Below, in pieces: positions 1 through 9,104 of a stretch of 32,825 nucleotides of DNA (position 1 is the stretch's first letter; each line of letters begins with the position of its first letter). The notes beneath the pieces were generated by a model. That model was not told the origin of the DNA and ran no database searches. It saw nothing but the letters and a program-made list of their open reading frames with translations. Position numbers and translations under genes: made by a program. Source of the DNA: Nocardia aobensis NBRC 100429 (GTDB lineage Bacteria > Actinomycetota > Actinomycetes > Mycobacteriales > Mycobacteriaceae); NCBI RefSeq assembly GCF_000308375.1, contig NZ_BAFQ01000130.1:1-32825 (forward strand). The letters run 5' to 3'.

Positions 1-10
1 GGGTAAACCT

Positions 11-922
11 CTACAGCCCCACGGCGCCGCGTACCCGGCCCCAGAGCGTGCGGCCGCGGTCACGATCGCGCTCGGCCAGCAGAGCGGTGATCTCCTCCTC
101 CAGCGCCTTGTGCACCACCTGCTGCAATTCCTCGGCGGCGGCGTCCAGATCGGTGGCGTCCTGCCACGGCGTGGTCTCGATGGGCGTACCGATCGAGTAG
201 TAGAACCGCTCGGGCCGCGGCACGACGGTGGGGCCGATGCCGCGCATGAGCGGCGGAGTGAGGTTGCCACGGATACCGAGCGCCTCGACGGTCCAGCGCA
301 GCGGGCTCATCACCGGATGATCACCGTCGAAGACGACGTCGAACACGTCGTCGGCGCCGATCATCGCGGTCGGCAGGATCGGCGCGCCGGCCTCGATCGC
401 CATCCGCGCGAAGCCGGTGCGGCCCTCCCACTTCAAGTGGTACTTCTCGCCCTTGCGGCGCATCGCCTCGCGGCCGCCGCCCGGGAAGACGATGACCGCC
501 TCACCGTTGTCGAGCAGGGTGCGGCAGTTGTCGCGCGAACCGCGCACGCTGCCGATTCGGTGCACGAGCTCGCGCACCGGCGGTACCCGCATCAGCACGT
601 TCTCCGCCAGGCCACGCACCACCCGGCCGGTGCGGTGATAGATCTCGTGCACCAGCAGCGGCGCGTCCACACCGCCGAGCAGCGTGTGGTTGCCGACGAG
701 CATGACCGGGCCCGTCTCGGGAATGTTGTCCAAGCCGTGGAAGACCGGACTGTTCCACAGCCGCACCGGCGTCGACAGTGCGTCGAAGATGCGAAGATCG
801 ATGGCGGGCACCGTCATTCGCAGCGGCGCGCCGTCACTGAGCTGCCGTACGGACTCCACCGAGCGCGCGGCGGTGGAGTCGTCGGGCATGACATCGACAG
901 GCGTGGACTCGGTCCCGGACAT
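11..922 (-). CDS. Lysophospholipid acyltransferase family protein (MGAT-like)
   Basis: Probable membrane-associated acyltransferase that moves an acyl chain from acyl-CoA to a glycerolipid; the acceptor cannot be told from sequence. The central region carries the family block NHTLLGGVDAP (His at about residue 79, Asp at 86), then FPGGGREA near 146-153 and the PILPT strand near 181-185. The FPGGGREAMRRKGEKYHLKW stretch resembles the monoacylglycerol/diacylglycerol acyltransferase-like branch of the LPLAT superfamily. The His-to-Asp spacing is six residues instead of the classical four. I chose the ATG at 922 because GGAGG lies six bases before it; a GTG two codons upstream is the alternative. 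The gene follows hflX on the same strand, but a TAGAAT box upstream suggests its own promoter. Family call is firm, substrate unknown. Confidence 0.85.
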   Translation of the reverse strand: MSGTESTPVDVMPDDSTAARSVESVRQLSDGAPLRMTVPAIDLRIFDALSTPVRLWNSPVFHGLDNIPETGPVMLVGNHTLLGGVDAPLLVHEIYHRTGRVVRGLAENVLMRVPPVRELVHRIGSVRGSRDNCRTLLDNGEAVIVFPGGGREAMRRKGEKYHLKWEGRTGFARMAIEAGAPILPTAMIGADDVFDVVFDGDHPVMSPLRWTVEALGIRGNLTPPLMRGIGPTVVPRPERFYYSIGTPIETTPWQDATDLDAAAEELQQVVHKALEEEITALLAERDRDRGRTLWGRVRGAVGL

Positions 923-958
923 TTGCACCCTCCCTGCAGCCGTTCGGTGAAAGACGCG

Positions 959-964
959 ATTCTA
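959..964 (-). promoter_or_regulatory. Candidate -10 box for the acyltransferase gene
   Basis: TAGAAT on the minus strand, about 37 bases before the ATG at 922, leaving a leader of roughly 30 bases that contains the ribosome binding site. No convincing -35 hexamer is visible, so this is a weak prediction. Confidence 0.35.
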
Positions 965-999
965 CCGAAAACGACTGTGGCACACAGACTACGAAAGCT

Positions 1000-2601
1000 T
1001 CAGCGCGAAGGCCCCGCTGCTTCCGCACTGCCGATGGTGCCCGCGTGCGCATACTGCGACAGGGTCGGCGCGAGCGCCCGGGGAACCCGGGCCCGCACCC
1101 GCGTACCACCCTCCTCGTGCGAGGAGCTGATGATGCGGCCGTCGGAGTGGATGCGCGCGAGCAGATCACCACGAGTGTACGGGAGCAGCACACTCACCTC
1201 GACATCGAGCCCGCCGAGGATCTCGGCCAGCCGTTCGCGCAACTGGTCGATTCCACGTCCGGTGCGGGCCGAGACGAACACCGCCCCGGGCAACTGGGCA
1301 CGCAGATGCGCCAGCTGCGTCGCGTCCAGCGCGTCGATCTTGTTCACCACCAGCAACTCCGGCGGTCCGGCCCCCTCGCCCTGCTCACGCAGCACATCGG
1401 TGATCACCTCACGCACGGCCTTGATCTGCTGATCGGGCAGCGCGTCGGAACCGTCGACCACGTGCAGCAGCAGATCGGCGCCGGTGACCTCCTCGAGTGT
1501 GGAGCGGAACGCCTCCACCAGCTGTGTCGGCAGATGCCGGACGAATCCGACGGTGTCGGTGAAGACGACCTCGCGGCCGTCGTCGAGCGCCGCGCGCCGG
1601 GTGGTGGGATCCAAGGTGGCGAACAGGGCGTCCTGCACCAGGATGCCCGCACCGGTCAGGGCGTTCATCAGGCTGGATTTGCCGGCGTTGGTGTAGCCGA
1701 CGATCGCGACCGCCGGAATGCCGCTGGAAGTGCGCCGCGACCGTTTGGTGTCACGCGCGGTCTTCATCTCCTTGATCTCGCGGCGCAGTTTGGCCATACG
1801 CTCGCGGATCCGGCGGCGATCGGTTTCGATCTTGGTCTCACCGGGGCCACGGGTACCCACACCGCCGCCCGCACCACCGGCTCGGCCACCGGCCTGCCGC
1901 GACATCGATTCACCCCAGCCGCGCAGTCGCGGCAGCATGTACTCCATCTGCGCCAGCGACACCTGCGCCTTGCCCTCGCGGGAGGTGGCGTGCTGGGCGA
2001 AGATGTCCAGAATCAGCGCGGTGCGGTCGATGACCTTCACCTTGACGACCTTCTCCAGCGCGTTCAGCTGCGCGGGGGTCAGCTCACCGTCGCAGATCAC
2101 CGTGTCCGCGCCGGTCTCGAGCACCACCGAGCGCAGTTCGTCGGCCTTACCCGAGCCGATGTAGGTGGCCGGATCCGGCTTGTCGCGGCGCTGGATCAGC
2201 GCGTCGAGCACCTGGGAGCCGGCGGTTTCGGCGAGCGCGGCCAATTCGGCCATGCTGGCGTCGGCCTGCGCCGCGCTGCCCTCGGTCCACACACCGACCA
2301 GCACGACCCGCTCGAGTCGCAGCTGCCGGTACTCGACCTCGGTGATGTCGGTGAGCTCGGTCGAGAGCCCGGCGACACGTCGCAGCGCGCTGCGTTCGTC
2401 GAGTTGCAGCTCACCGACCGTGGGCTCGGCGGCCCAGCCGTTGCCGGACAAACCGCTGCCTTCGGTCTCGTCGGCGTCGTAATCGGTCACGCCGGTATCG
2501 GCGTCGTCATCGCCGATGCTGTAGTCCTGGTCCGCGTAGCCGTCCGTGTCCGAGTCGAGTTGCTCGATCGGGGTGAACTCGTACGTTTGTGATTTCCTCA
2601 T
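1000..2601 (-). CDS. hflX: GTPase HflX
   Basis: Ribosome-associated GTPase, known in other bacteria to split or rescue stalled 70S ribosomes under stress. The protein is 533 residues with the chosen start. It has an acidic, low-complexity N-terminal extension (about 1-60), the HflX nucleotide-binding domain, the family signature GPGETKIETDRR at about 252-263, a coiled-coil linker, and a C-terminal G domain with G1 GYTNAGKS (302-309), G3 DTVGF (349-353) and G4 NKID (420-423). The start is the ATG at 2601, preceded by GGAGG at short spacing; the open frame runs further upstream but that part looks non-coding. The gene lies 93 bases downstream of dapF, the same order as in M. tuberculosis (Rv2725c next to dapF). 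Identification is secure. Confidence 0.96.
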   Translation of the reverse strand: MRKSQTYEFTPIEQLDSDTDGYADQDYSIGDDDADTGVTDYDADETEGSGLSGNGWAAEPTVGELQLDERSALRRVAGLSTELTDITEVEYRQLRLERVVLVGVWTEGSAAQADASMAELAALAETAGSQVLDALIQRRDKPDPATYIGSGKADELRSVVLETGADTVICDGELTPAQLNALEKVVKVKVIDRTALILDIFAQHATSREGKAQVSLAQMEYMLPRLRGWGESMSRQAGGRAGGAGGGVGTRGPGETKIETDRRRIRERMAKLRREIKEMKTARDTKRSRRTSSGIPAVAIVGYTNAGKSSLMNALTGAGILVQDALFATLDPTTRRAALDDGREVVFTDTVGFVRHLPTQLVEAFRSTLEEVTGADLLLHVVDGSDALPDQQIKAVREVITDVLREQGEGAGPPELLVVNKIDALDATQLAHLRAQLPGAVFVSARTGRGIDQLRERLAEILGGLDVEVSVLLPYTRGDLLARIHSDGRIISSSHEEGGTRVRARVPRALAPTLSQYAHAGTIGSAEAAGPSR

Positions 2602-2694
2602 ACACCTCCATGGTCCCACGCCACAACCACCCGGCGCACTCGGATATTTCCGGCCCCGGCCGGAACGGCCCGGTACGGCGCAGCTCACACGAAT

Positions 2695-3612
2695 TCAGGC
2701 GCCGGCCCACCACTCACCGGCGAGATGCCCGGAACCGACCAGCACCGAGGGGCCGCGCAACCACGCCTGCCCGTGATCGATGCCGACGGTGACCGCGCCG
2801 CCGGGCACCCGGACCCGCACCTGCGCGGACTCCGTCGCCGGATCGACTCCCGCACCCGTCAGCGCCGCGGCGGCCGCGGCGACCGTGCCGGTGCCACAGG
2901 AGCGGGTTTCGCCGACGCCGCGTTCGTAGACCCGCATATCCACCGCGCCGTCCTCGCCGAGCGCGGTCAGGATCTCCACGTTCACGCCCTGCGGGAACAA
3001 CTCCGGATCGAATCCGGGCGGCACGGTGAGGTCGAGTGCGGCCAGACCGTCGGCGGTGAGCCCGGGATCGACGCAGGCCAGATGCGGATTGCCGACGTCG
3101 ACCCCGACCCCGGGCAGCGCGCTGCCGGCGACGGTGGCGGTGGAATCGCCGAGCATCCGCACCCGGCCCATACCGACGGTCACCTCGCCGAGTACCTCGT
3201 CGAAGGAGTGCACGACCACCGACCGCGCACCCGCGCGGGTGCCGACCACGAATTCGGTCTCCTGCTGCAACCCGGTGGCGAGCAGATAGTGGGCGAAGAC
3301 GCGGACACCGTTGCCGCACATCTCGGCGATCGATCCGTCGGCGTTGCGGTAGTCCATGAACCAGTCCGCCGCGGCCACACCGTCGGGAAGTCCGGCGAGT
3401 TCGCCCCGCTCCACCAGTGCGCCCGCCCGGGCGACGCGCAGCACACCGTCGGCGCCGATACCCTGGCGCCGGTCGCACAGCACGGCGACGGTGTCGGGCG
3501 CCAGGCGCAGGCGCGCGTCGGAGTCCGGCAGCACCACGAAATCGTTCTGGGTCCCGTGGCCCTTGCTGAACTCGATATCGGCCGCGCCGGACACCCGCTG
3601 CTGCTCGCTCAT
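2695..3612 (-). CDS. dapF: Diaminopimelate epimerase
   Basis: Converts LL-diaminopimelate to the meso form, the last step before meso-DAP enters peptidoglycan or is decarboxylated to lysine; cytosolic and PLP-independent. Both catalytic cysteines are present: Cys99 in the MCGNGVR motif and Cys239 in ETRSCGTGT. The N-terminal [14 protein letters not shown] and the GNPH block near residue 174 are also typical. At 305 residues it is slightly longer than the usual 275-290. The ATG at 3612 shares four bases with the stop of the upstream TrmH-like gene, so translation is probably coupled; GGAGG lies ten bases upstream. Last gene of the compact miaA operon, followed by hflX. Confidence 0.97.
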   Translation of the reverse strand: MSEQQRVSGAADIEFSKGHGTQNDFVVLPDSDARLRLAPDTVAVLCDRRQGIGADGVLRVARAGALVERGELAGLPDGVAAADWFMDYRNADGSIAEMCGNGVRVFAHYLLATGLQQETEFVVGTRAGARSVVVHSFDEVLGEVTVGMGRVRMLGDSTATVAGSALPGVGVDVGNPHLACVDPGLTADGLAALDLTVPPGFDPELFPQGVNVEILTALGEDGAVDMRVYERGVGETRSCGTGTVAAAAAALTGAGVDPATESAQVRVRVPGGAVTVGIDHGQAWLRGPSVLVGSGHLAGEWWAGA

Positions 3613-4469
3613 CGACGTCGATCCTCCACCTGTCCCGCACATTGGCCGGCCGCGCCGGCGTTCTCCCTCGATACCGACACCCGGCGCTGCCGGGATATTT
3701 CGTACAGCACGACCGATACGGCGCAGGGGGTGACCGGCGTCGCACCCGCCGGAATCCGCACCATCGCGTCGCATGCGTCGCGCCACCGCGCGTCGAGCAC
3801 GCCGTCGTCGGCGAGCACCATGATCGTCGCATCCGCGAAGGTGTGCGCATCGACCGGCCGGTCGCCGGGTTCGGTCCCGACACCGACCAGCCGGGCCGGG
3901 ACTTTCGCGCCCGCCCGTAATTCGGCGACGGCCGGCGGCCCGGACACGCGCACCACCGGCACCGCGAACAGCGCTCCGGCCGAGGCGCGCACACACCGCG
4001 GGTCGTATTCGTCCGCGCCGGATCCGCTGATCACGACCGCGGCGGCACCGAAGGCGTGCGCGGTGCGCAGCACGCTGCCCAGCCGCAGCGCGGAGGACGG
4101 GCGATCGATCACGACCACCGGATGTGCCGGATCGAGGCAGATCTGCGCCGGATCCCGGCCGCGGGTGTGTGCCAGGGCCACCAGTTCCGGTGTGCCGGTG
4201 CCGGGTTCGGCGAGTTCGTCGAGGGCGTCGCCGACCAGTCCGATCGCCGGCACCGCGTCGTCGTCGAGCACCTCACGAGCCCACGGCGGCAACGGGGCGC
4301 CGAGGCGGTACAGCACCGCTTCCAGCGGCCACCCGTTCGCCACGGCCGCGGTGATCGGTTCCCGGCCGTGCACGAGAAAGCGGCCGTCGCTGCGGCGCCG
4401 GGCGCGGTTGCCGAGATAGGCGCGCCACTCCCCCACGGAGGCATTGCGGGTGGTCGATGGGCGGGTCAC
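3609..4469 (-). CDS. TrmH/SpoU-family RNA methyltransferase-like protein with degenerate motifs
   Basis: 286 residues, resembling SAM-dependent 2'-O-ribose methyltransferases of tRNA or rRNA. The N-terminal half ([12 protein letters not shown] at 31-42) looks like the SpoU substrate-binding domain. The C-terminal half keeps the fold pattern of the knotted SPOUT domain: [13 protein letters not shown] (130-142), VLADDG (218-223) and [19 protein letters not shown] (239-257). The three signature positions are altered: the motif 1 Asn is Arg129, motif 2 has DDG where SEG-like residues are usual, and motif 3 has Cys249 where Asn is expected. It may be inactive, or specialised. The GTG start at 4469 overlaps the miaA stop, and its own stop overlaps the dapF ATG. 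I do not recall a counterpart between miaA and dapF in M. tuberculosis. Confidence 0.8.
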   Translation of the reverse strand: MTRPSTTRNASVGEWRAYLGNRARRRSDGRFLVHGREPITAAVANGWPLEAVLYRLGAPLPPWAREVLDDDAVPAIGLVGDALDELAEPGTGTPELVALAHTRGRDPAQICLDPAHPVVVIDRPSSALRLGSVLRTAHAFGAAAVVISGSGADEYDPRCVRASAGALFAVPVVRVSGPPAVAELRAGAKVPARLVGVGTEPGDRPVDAHTFADATIMVLADDGVLDARWRDACDAMVRIPAGATPVTPCAVSVVLYEISRQRRVSVSRENAGAAGQCAGQVEDRRR

Positions 4470-5389
4470 TGCCGAATCGATTCCTGTTCGTCGAGCACAT
4501 GGGCCAGTACCGAATCCGCCAGCCGCGGATCGGCGCCGTCGACCCAGTGCACGCGCGGGTCGCGGCGGAACCACGAGCGTTGCCGGCGCACGTAGCGGCG
4601 GGTGCCGATCAGCGTGCGCTCACGCGCATGGCTCAGGTCGTATTCGTTGTCGAGATGAGCCAGGACTTGTGCGTATCCGATCGCCCGGCGTGCGGTCAGG
4701 CCCGAGCGCAGGCCGCGGCCGATCAGTTCTCGCACCTCGTCGACGAGACCCTGCGCGAACATGGTCTCGGTGCGGGTCTCGATACGCGCGTCGAGTTCGG
4801 CGGTCTCGCGGTCGACGCCGATGATCGTGGTGTTCCAGCGAGGCGTGCCGCGTTGCGGCTGCGAGGCGGCGAACGGGCGGCCGGTGAGTTCGACCACCTC
4901 GAGCGCCCGCACGATCCGCCGCCCGTCGGTCGGCAGAATGGTCTGCGCCGCAACGGGATCGGCGACTCGCAAGGCGGCGTGAACGGCCGCGACACCCTCG
5001 CGCTCGAGAACCCCCTCCCACTTCTCGCGGACGCGGATGTCGGTGGCCGGGAACTCCCACTCGTCGAGCAGCGCCTGCACGTACATCATCGAACCGCCCA
5101 CGATGACCGGCACCCGGCCGCGCGCGCGGATGTCCTCGACATCGGCGCAGGCCGCGGCCTGATATGCGGCGACGGTGGCCGTTTCGGTCACTTCCAGCAC
5201 GTCGAGTTGGTGGTGCGGGATGCCGCGGCGCTGCTGCGGTGCCAGTTTGGCGGTGCCGATATCCATGCCGCGATACAGCTGCATGGCGTCGATGTTGACG
5301 ATCTCACCGTCCAGGCGACTCGCCAATTCCAATGCCAGATCGGACTTTCCGGTCGCGGTCGGGCCGATGACGGCGATGGGCGCCCTCAT
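4466..5389 (-). CDS. miaA: tRNA dimethylallyltransferase
   Basis: Transfers a dimethylallyl group to N6 of A37 in tRNAs reading UNN codons, giving i6A, which MiaB (also in this window) can then methylthiolate. 307 residues. P-loop GPTATGKS at 9-16, the substrate-recognition block [30 protein letters not shown], and the conserved [13 protein letters not shown] near the C-terminal third are all present. The ATG at 5389 overlaps the stop of the upstream gene by four bases, and its stop overlaps the next GTG, so this is a translationally coupled operon. Same neighbours as Rv2727c in M. tuberculosis. Confidence 0.97.
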   Translation of the reverse strand: MRAPIAVIGPTATGKSDLALELASRLDGEIVNIDAMQLYRGMDIGTAKLAPQQRRGIPHHQLDVLEVTETATVAAYQAAACADVEDIRARGRVPVIVGGSMMYVQALLDEWEFPATDIRVREKWEGVLEREGVAAVHAALRVADPVAAQTILPTDGRRIVRALEVVELTGRPFAASQPQRGTPRWNTTIIGVDRETAELDARIETRTETMFAQGLVDEVRELIGRGLRSGLTARRAIGYAQVLAHLDNEYDLSHARERTLIGTRRYVRRQRSWFRRDPRVHWVDGADPRLADSVLAHVLDEQESIRQ

Positions 5390-6147
5390 CGCGCACCCGC
5401 CGGATACCAGACCGACGCGTGATATCCGACACCGAAAGGCGCTGCGCGATACAGGGTTTCGACCTTCGGATCGGCGGTGTCGATGCCGAACAGTCCGGCC
5501 AGCACCTGAAAGCCGGGACGGCCGGCCGCCTCGAGTTCGGCGCACAGCCCGGGGTCCAGCGCGCCGAGTGCCGCGCGGTCACCGGCGTCGAGGGCGTCGT
5601 CGATCCGCCGTTGTTCGCGCTCGGCCCGGGGATCGAGATATCCGGGTGAGGTGGTGGACAGGGTGGCGGCGCCGTCGGCGACGACCAGCACGCCGTGCGG
5701 ACGGGGGTCGGCGTCCAGCTCACCGCGCAGCCGGGATCCCAGGTCCACGCAGTGCGACGGCTCGGCGCCGGGGTCGACCGGCTGCGCCCGCGCCTCGATG
5801 TCGTCGCCGTCCTCGGCCGCGATCCGGCCGCGCAGCCAGGCACCCACCAGCAGTGCGGTCGGCCAGTCGGGTCGCGGCTCACCGGCGGGTTCGGTCGCCG
5901 ACAAGGTGACCCGGACGTCCGCGCCGAAGCCGCGCAAACTACCCACACCGGCCGGCGGCTCGGTGCCCGCGCCGACAATGGTCCAGCGCCGAGCCTGCCG
6001 GGCCAGCATCCGCCCGGCCGTCAGCACCGCCTCGCGCAGCTGCGGCACCTGCGCGGCCGGATGGGTGGAGTCGGTCAGCGGCGTCGCACCGCCCAGTTCG
6101 GGAATCAGCACGAGCGGCGAGGGAATCAACGCGGCGACACGAAACAC
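5386..6147 (-). CDS. Class III extradiol dioxygenase subunit B-like protein (Rv2728c-like)
   Basis: 253-residue conserved actinobacterial protein, the positional and apparent sequence counterpart of Rv2728c. The opening [20 protein letters not shown] and the overall pattern resemble the LigB-like (class III extradiol dioxygenase) fold, but I see no clear metal-binding His pair, so enzymatic activity is unproven. It is the first gene of the operon that continues into miaA, TrmH-like and dapF. The start is a GTG with no ribosome binding site; a TACCGT box sits six bases before it, which fits a leaderless transcript. Function unknown. Confidence 0.8.
   Translation of the reverse strand: MFRVAALIPSPLVLIPELGGATPLTDSTHPAAQVPQLREAVLTAGRMLARQARRWTIVGAGTEPPAGVGSLRGFGADVRVTLSATEPAGEPRPDWPTALLVGAWLRGRIAAEDGDDIEARAQPVDPGAEPSHCVDLGSRLRGELDADPRPHGVLVVADGAATLSTTSPGYLDPRAEREQRRIDDALDAGDRAALGALDPGLCAELEAAGRPGFQVLAGLFGIDTADPKVETLYRAAPFGVGYHASVWYPAGAR
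6054..6059 (-). other. No separate feature (inside the Rv2728c-like gene)
   Basis: Entered only to state that nothing beyond the coding sequence was seen at these bases; the candidate promoter of the operon is at 6154-6159. Confidence 0.01.
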
Positions 6148-6153
6148 CCGTCA

Positions 6154-6159
6154 ACGGTA
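6154..6159 (-). promoter_or_regulatory. Candidate -10 box for a leaderless miaA-dapF operon transcript
   Basis: TACCGT on the minus strand, followed by six bases and then the GTG at 6147. This fits the TAnnnT actinobacterial -10 pattern with transcription starting at or next to the start codon. No ribosome binding site or clear -35 is present. Confidence 0.45.
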
Positions 6160-6160
6160 G

Positions 6161-6184
6161 CGGCCGCCGGGAAAACGGCGGCCG
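6161..6184. repeat. Perfect 9-bp inverted repeat in the divergent promoter region
   Basis: Arms CGGCCGCCG and CGGCGGCCG with a six-base centre, directly upstream of the TACCGT box of the Rv2728c-like gene. It may be an operator for the minus-strand operon. Such GC-only palindromes can arise by chance in this composition. Confidence 0.4.
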
Positions 6185-6346
6185 AGGCCGTCGCTCACCG
6201 CGGGTGAGCGTGTTCCCACCACTCTCAACCGTCACTCGCTGCACGCCACCGTTCGCAAGAGAGGGCAATTCTGTCTATTGGCTGGTTGAATGGGATCTGC
6301 TAGGGCGTAACCAGGCAGCCGTGACGCGCGGCAGGGATGAGGAGCG

Positions 6347-7855
6347 ATGACCGACAACAGCGGAACCGAGAAGGCAGTGCATCCGGAAACCGGCGCGGCG
6401 CAGCAGTCCAGCAATCCCGCCGCGAAGCGTCCGACTCCGGCCGATGCCGCCCCGAAACCCGGCGCGGCACCACGACCCGGAGTACCCAAGCCGGGGGCGC
6501 CCAAACCCGCCGCGGCGCAGCGGACCGAGCCGGCGGCGAAACCCGCGGCGACTCACCACGTCAAACCGGCTCCCGTCCCCGGCCCCGCCCACGAGCATCC
6601 GCATCCCGTGGTCGTGCCGACCGTCAGCGATCCCAGCGAGTGGGGCCGGGTCGACGACGACGGCACCGCCTGGGTCAAGACCGCCGGCGGCGAACGCGTC
6701 GTCGGTTCGTGGCAGGCCGGTGACGCCGCCGAGGGGCTGGCGCATTTCGGGCGTCGCTTCGACGATCTGGCCACCGAGGTCGCGCTGCTCGAGGCTCGCC
6801 TCGCGGCCGGCACGGACGCCCGCAAGACCAAGGCCGCGGCCGTCGCGCTCGCCGACTCGCTACCCACCGCGGCGGTGATCGGCGATGTGGACGGTCTGGC
6901 CCAGCGCCTGCAGGCGATCATCGAACATTCCGACGAGGCGGCCGCCCACGCCAAGGAGGAGAAGGAACGCACCCGGCACGAGCACACCGAGCGCAAGGAG
7001 GCGTTGTGCGCGGAGGCCGAGCAGATCGCCGCCGAATCCACCCAGTGGAAGGCGGCCGGTGACCGGCTGCGCGAAATCCTCGAGGAGTGGAAGTCCATCC
7101 GCGGGGTGGACCGCAAGGTCGACGATGCGCTGTGGCGGCGCTTCTCCAAGGCACGCGAGGCGTTCAACCGCCGCCGGGGCGCGCACTTCGCCGAACTCGA
7201 TCGCGAACGCGCCGCCGCGAAGGCTCGCAAAGAGGAGCTGTGCACGCGCGCCGAGGAGCTGTCCGATTCCACCGACTGGGTGGGCACCGCCGCGCTCTTC
7301 CGCGATCTGCTGACCGAATGGAAGGCGGCCGGGCGCGCGCCCCGCGAGGCCGACGAGCAGTTGTGGCGGCGGTTCAAGAGCGCCCAGGACGTGTTCTTCG
7401 CCGCGCGCAATGCCGCCGCGTCCGAACGCGATGCCGAATTCGGGCAGAACGCGGCGGCCAAGGAAGAACTGCTGCGCCACTACGAGGACCGCATCCCCGA
7501 GCACATCGAACCCGAGTCCGCCACACTGGATTCCGCTCGTGCGGCCCTGCGCGAACTGCAGGAGCGGTGGGACGCCATCGGCAAGGTGCCACGCGAGCGC
7601 ATGCACGAACTCGAGGGCAAACTGCGGGCGCTGGAGAAGCGGGTGCGCGAGGCGGTGGACGCCCAGTGGCGGCGCACCGATCCCGAGGCGATGGCGCGCG
7701 CGGCGCAGTTCCGCGAGCGGGTCGCCCAATTCGAGGAGCAGGCGGCCAAGGCCGAGGCCGCGGGCCGCCCGCGCGATGCCGAGAAGGCGCTCGAACAGGC
7801 CAAGCAGTGGCGTGAATGGGCCGATGCCGCCGAGGGCGCGGTCAGTCGGCGCTGA
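6347..7855 (+). CDS. DUF349 domain-containing protein (Rv2731-like)
   Basis: 502-residue, probably cytosolic protein with an Ala/Pro/Lys-rich N-terminus (about 1-90, repeated PKPGA-type motifs) followed by three DUF349 helical repeats at about 225-290, 303-368 and 395-455. Each has the W-x(n)-G pattern ([35 protein letters not shown]). The body is highly charged and predicted to form coiled coils. The family has no established biochemical role. The ATG at 6347 is preceded by GAGGAG at very short spacing. Divergent from the miaA operon, as Rv2731 is in M. tuberculosis. Confidence 0.9.
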   Translation: MTDNSGTEKAVHPETGAAQQSSNPAAKRPTPADAAPKPGAAPRPGVPKPGAPKPAAAQRTEPAAKPAATHHVKPAPVPGPAHEHPHPVVVPTVSDPSEWGRVDDDGTAWVKTAGGERVVGSWQAGDAAEGLAHFGRRFDDLATEVALLEARLAAGTDARKTKAAAVALADSLPTAAVIGDVDGLAQRLQAIIEHSDEAAAHAKEEKERTRHEHTERKEALCAEAEQIAAESTQWKAAGDRLREILEEWKSIRGVDRKVDDALWRRFSKAREAFNRRRGAHFAELDRERAAAKARKEELCTRAEELSDSTDWVGTAALFRDLLTEWKAAGRAPREADEQLWRRFKSAQDVFFAARNAAASERDAEFGQNAAAKEELLRHYEDRIPEHIEPESATLDSARAALRELQERWDAIGKVPRERMHELEGKLRALEKRVREAVDAQWRRTDPEAMARAAQFRERVAQFEEQAAKAEAAGRPRDAEKALEQAKQWREWADAAEGAVSRR

Positions 7856-7943
7856 GACGTTCGTCGCCGGTCGGCGGTGCCGAGTTCGCCGCCGGCCGGT
7901 ATGAGCCGTTCCTGCCCGTAGCGATCCGGACGAGGAGCCGACC

Positions 7944-8345
7944 ATGGATGTCCGCGAGATCAATCGAGGCGTCATCGAGCAGTTCCGGGCCGGGGGCCCG
8001 ATCGAGGGGATGCACCGGGAGCGTCTGGTGCTGCTCACCACCACCGGCCGCCGGTCCGGGACTCCGCACACCACGCCGATGATGTTCCATCCCGACGGCG
8101 ACCGGCTGTTGGTCGTCGCCTCGAACGTGGGCGCCCCGCAGCATCCGGACTGGTATCTGAATCTCGTCGCCGATCCGGCCGTGACGGTCGAGGTCGACCG
8201 GGAGACCTATCCAGCCACCGCCGTACCGTTGCAGGGCGCCGATTACGACCGGGCGTGGACCGAGCTCACCGCGTTGTATCCGTTCTTCGCCGAACACGCG
8301 ACGAAGACCGCACGCACCATCCCCGTGGTGGCACTGCGCCGCTGA
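7944..8345 (+). CDS. Nitroreductase/deazaflavin-dependent oxidoreductase (Ddn-like)
   Basis: 133-residue member of the actinobacterial family that includes Ddn; such proteins bind coenzyme F420 and reduce diverse substrates. Visible family features are LLTTTGRRSGTPHTTPMMF (residues about 30-48) and the PDWYLNLVADPAVTVEV segment near 72-88. The start has a good ribosome binding site, GAGGAG six bases before the ATG. It lies 88 bases after the DUF349 gene and runs tail-to-tail with the Rv2732c-like gene on the other strand. The substrate cannot be deduced. Confidence 0.9.
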   Translation: MDVREINRGVIEQFRAGGPIEGMHRERLVLLTTTGRRSGTPHTTPMMFHPDGDRLLVVASNVGAPQHPDWYLNLVADPAVTVEVDRETYPATAVPLQGADYDRAWTELTALYPFFAEHATKTARTIPVVALRR

Positions 8346-8373
8346 GAACGACGCCTCCCGAGCGCCGGTCCGG

Positions 8374-9103
8374 CTACTTGTCGTCGCCGAACAGCCGGCG
8401 CCGGTCCTGCTCTTCCTGTTCGGCGGCCGCGATGCGCCGGCGCTCCTCGGCCTCGAGCTGCAGCGCGGTCCGGGCTCCACACCACTCGGATCCAGTGGAA
8501 GGTCAGCACGACGATCGCGATCGTGGCCAGGATCAGTCCGATACCGGGTCCGGCGCCGTGATAGTTGCCGAGGCCGGGCGTCTGACGGTGCCAGATCGAG
8601 AGCACTCCGAACACACTGCCCACCGCGGATCCGGCGACCGCCACCCACGCCAGTGCCCAGCGGCGGGTGACGAGCGCGAGCGACGAGAACCCGATTCCGA
8701 AGATCACCACGAACCATTCGAAGACCCGCGACGGCAGCCCGATGTGCTCGTCCTGCGCGTGGGTGTCGAAGGCCAGCACGTCGAGGCCGCGGGCGGCGCC
8801 GGCGTGCGGCAGGATCAGCGACAGCAGCAGCACGAAGACCGCGATCGCGACCACCATGGCGCGCGTCCCGGGGTCGATCTCGCCGGCGATCTTGCGTTCG
8901 ACGGCCTCGAGATCACCGCGGAACTGCTCGAAGACCTTCGACTCTGCGGGGTTCATGCTCTCCTCATTCGGCTCGGTCGCAGGATTCGGCTCGGTCACAT
9001 CGCTCGGCTCCGGCTGGTGCGGGTGCCGCGGCGCGGGCGAGGCGTCGCCGGAGCGCTCCGGCGTGACGTCGCGATCGGCATCCTCGTTCCCGCGTTCGGC
9101 CAT
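8374..9103 (-). pseudogene. Rv2732c-like membrane protein, interrupted by a one-base frameshift
   Basis: Conserved actinobacterial membrane protein next to miaB. From the ATG at 9103 the reading frame gives an acidic, Pro/Glu-rich N-terminus, the conserved block [20 protein letters not shown], and four hydrophobic segments between about 8490 and 8870. At 8472-8474 the frame shifts. The original frame continues as Arg/Gly/Ala-rich sequence to 8243, running into the convergent Ddn-like gene. Removing one C of the minus-strand CCC restores a typical charged tail (RTALQLEAEERRR through FGDDK), ending at a TAG at 8374-8376. The intact length would be about 242 residues. The start is one base after the miaB stop. 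Either a sequencing error or a real mutation. Confidence 0.75.
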
Positions 9104-9104
9104 G

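Noticed and set aside
2725..4419. Plus-strand 564-codon frame opposite dapF and the TrmH-like gene.
   Set aside because: His/Arg/Gly-rich composition typical of a shadow frame; overlaps two well-supported genes.
6275..6310. TTGGCT and TAGGGC as a promoter for the DUF349 gene.
   Set aside because: Both hexamers deviate from consensus; no independent support.
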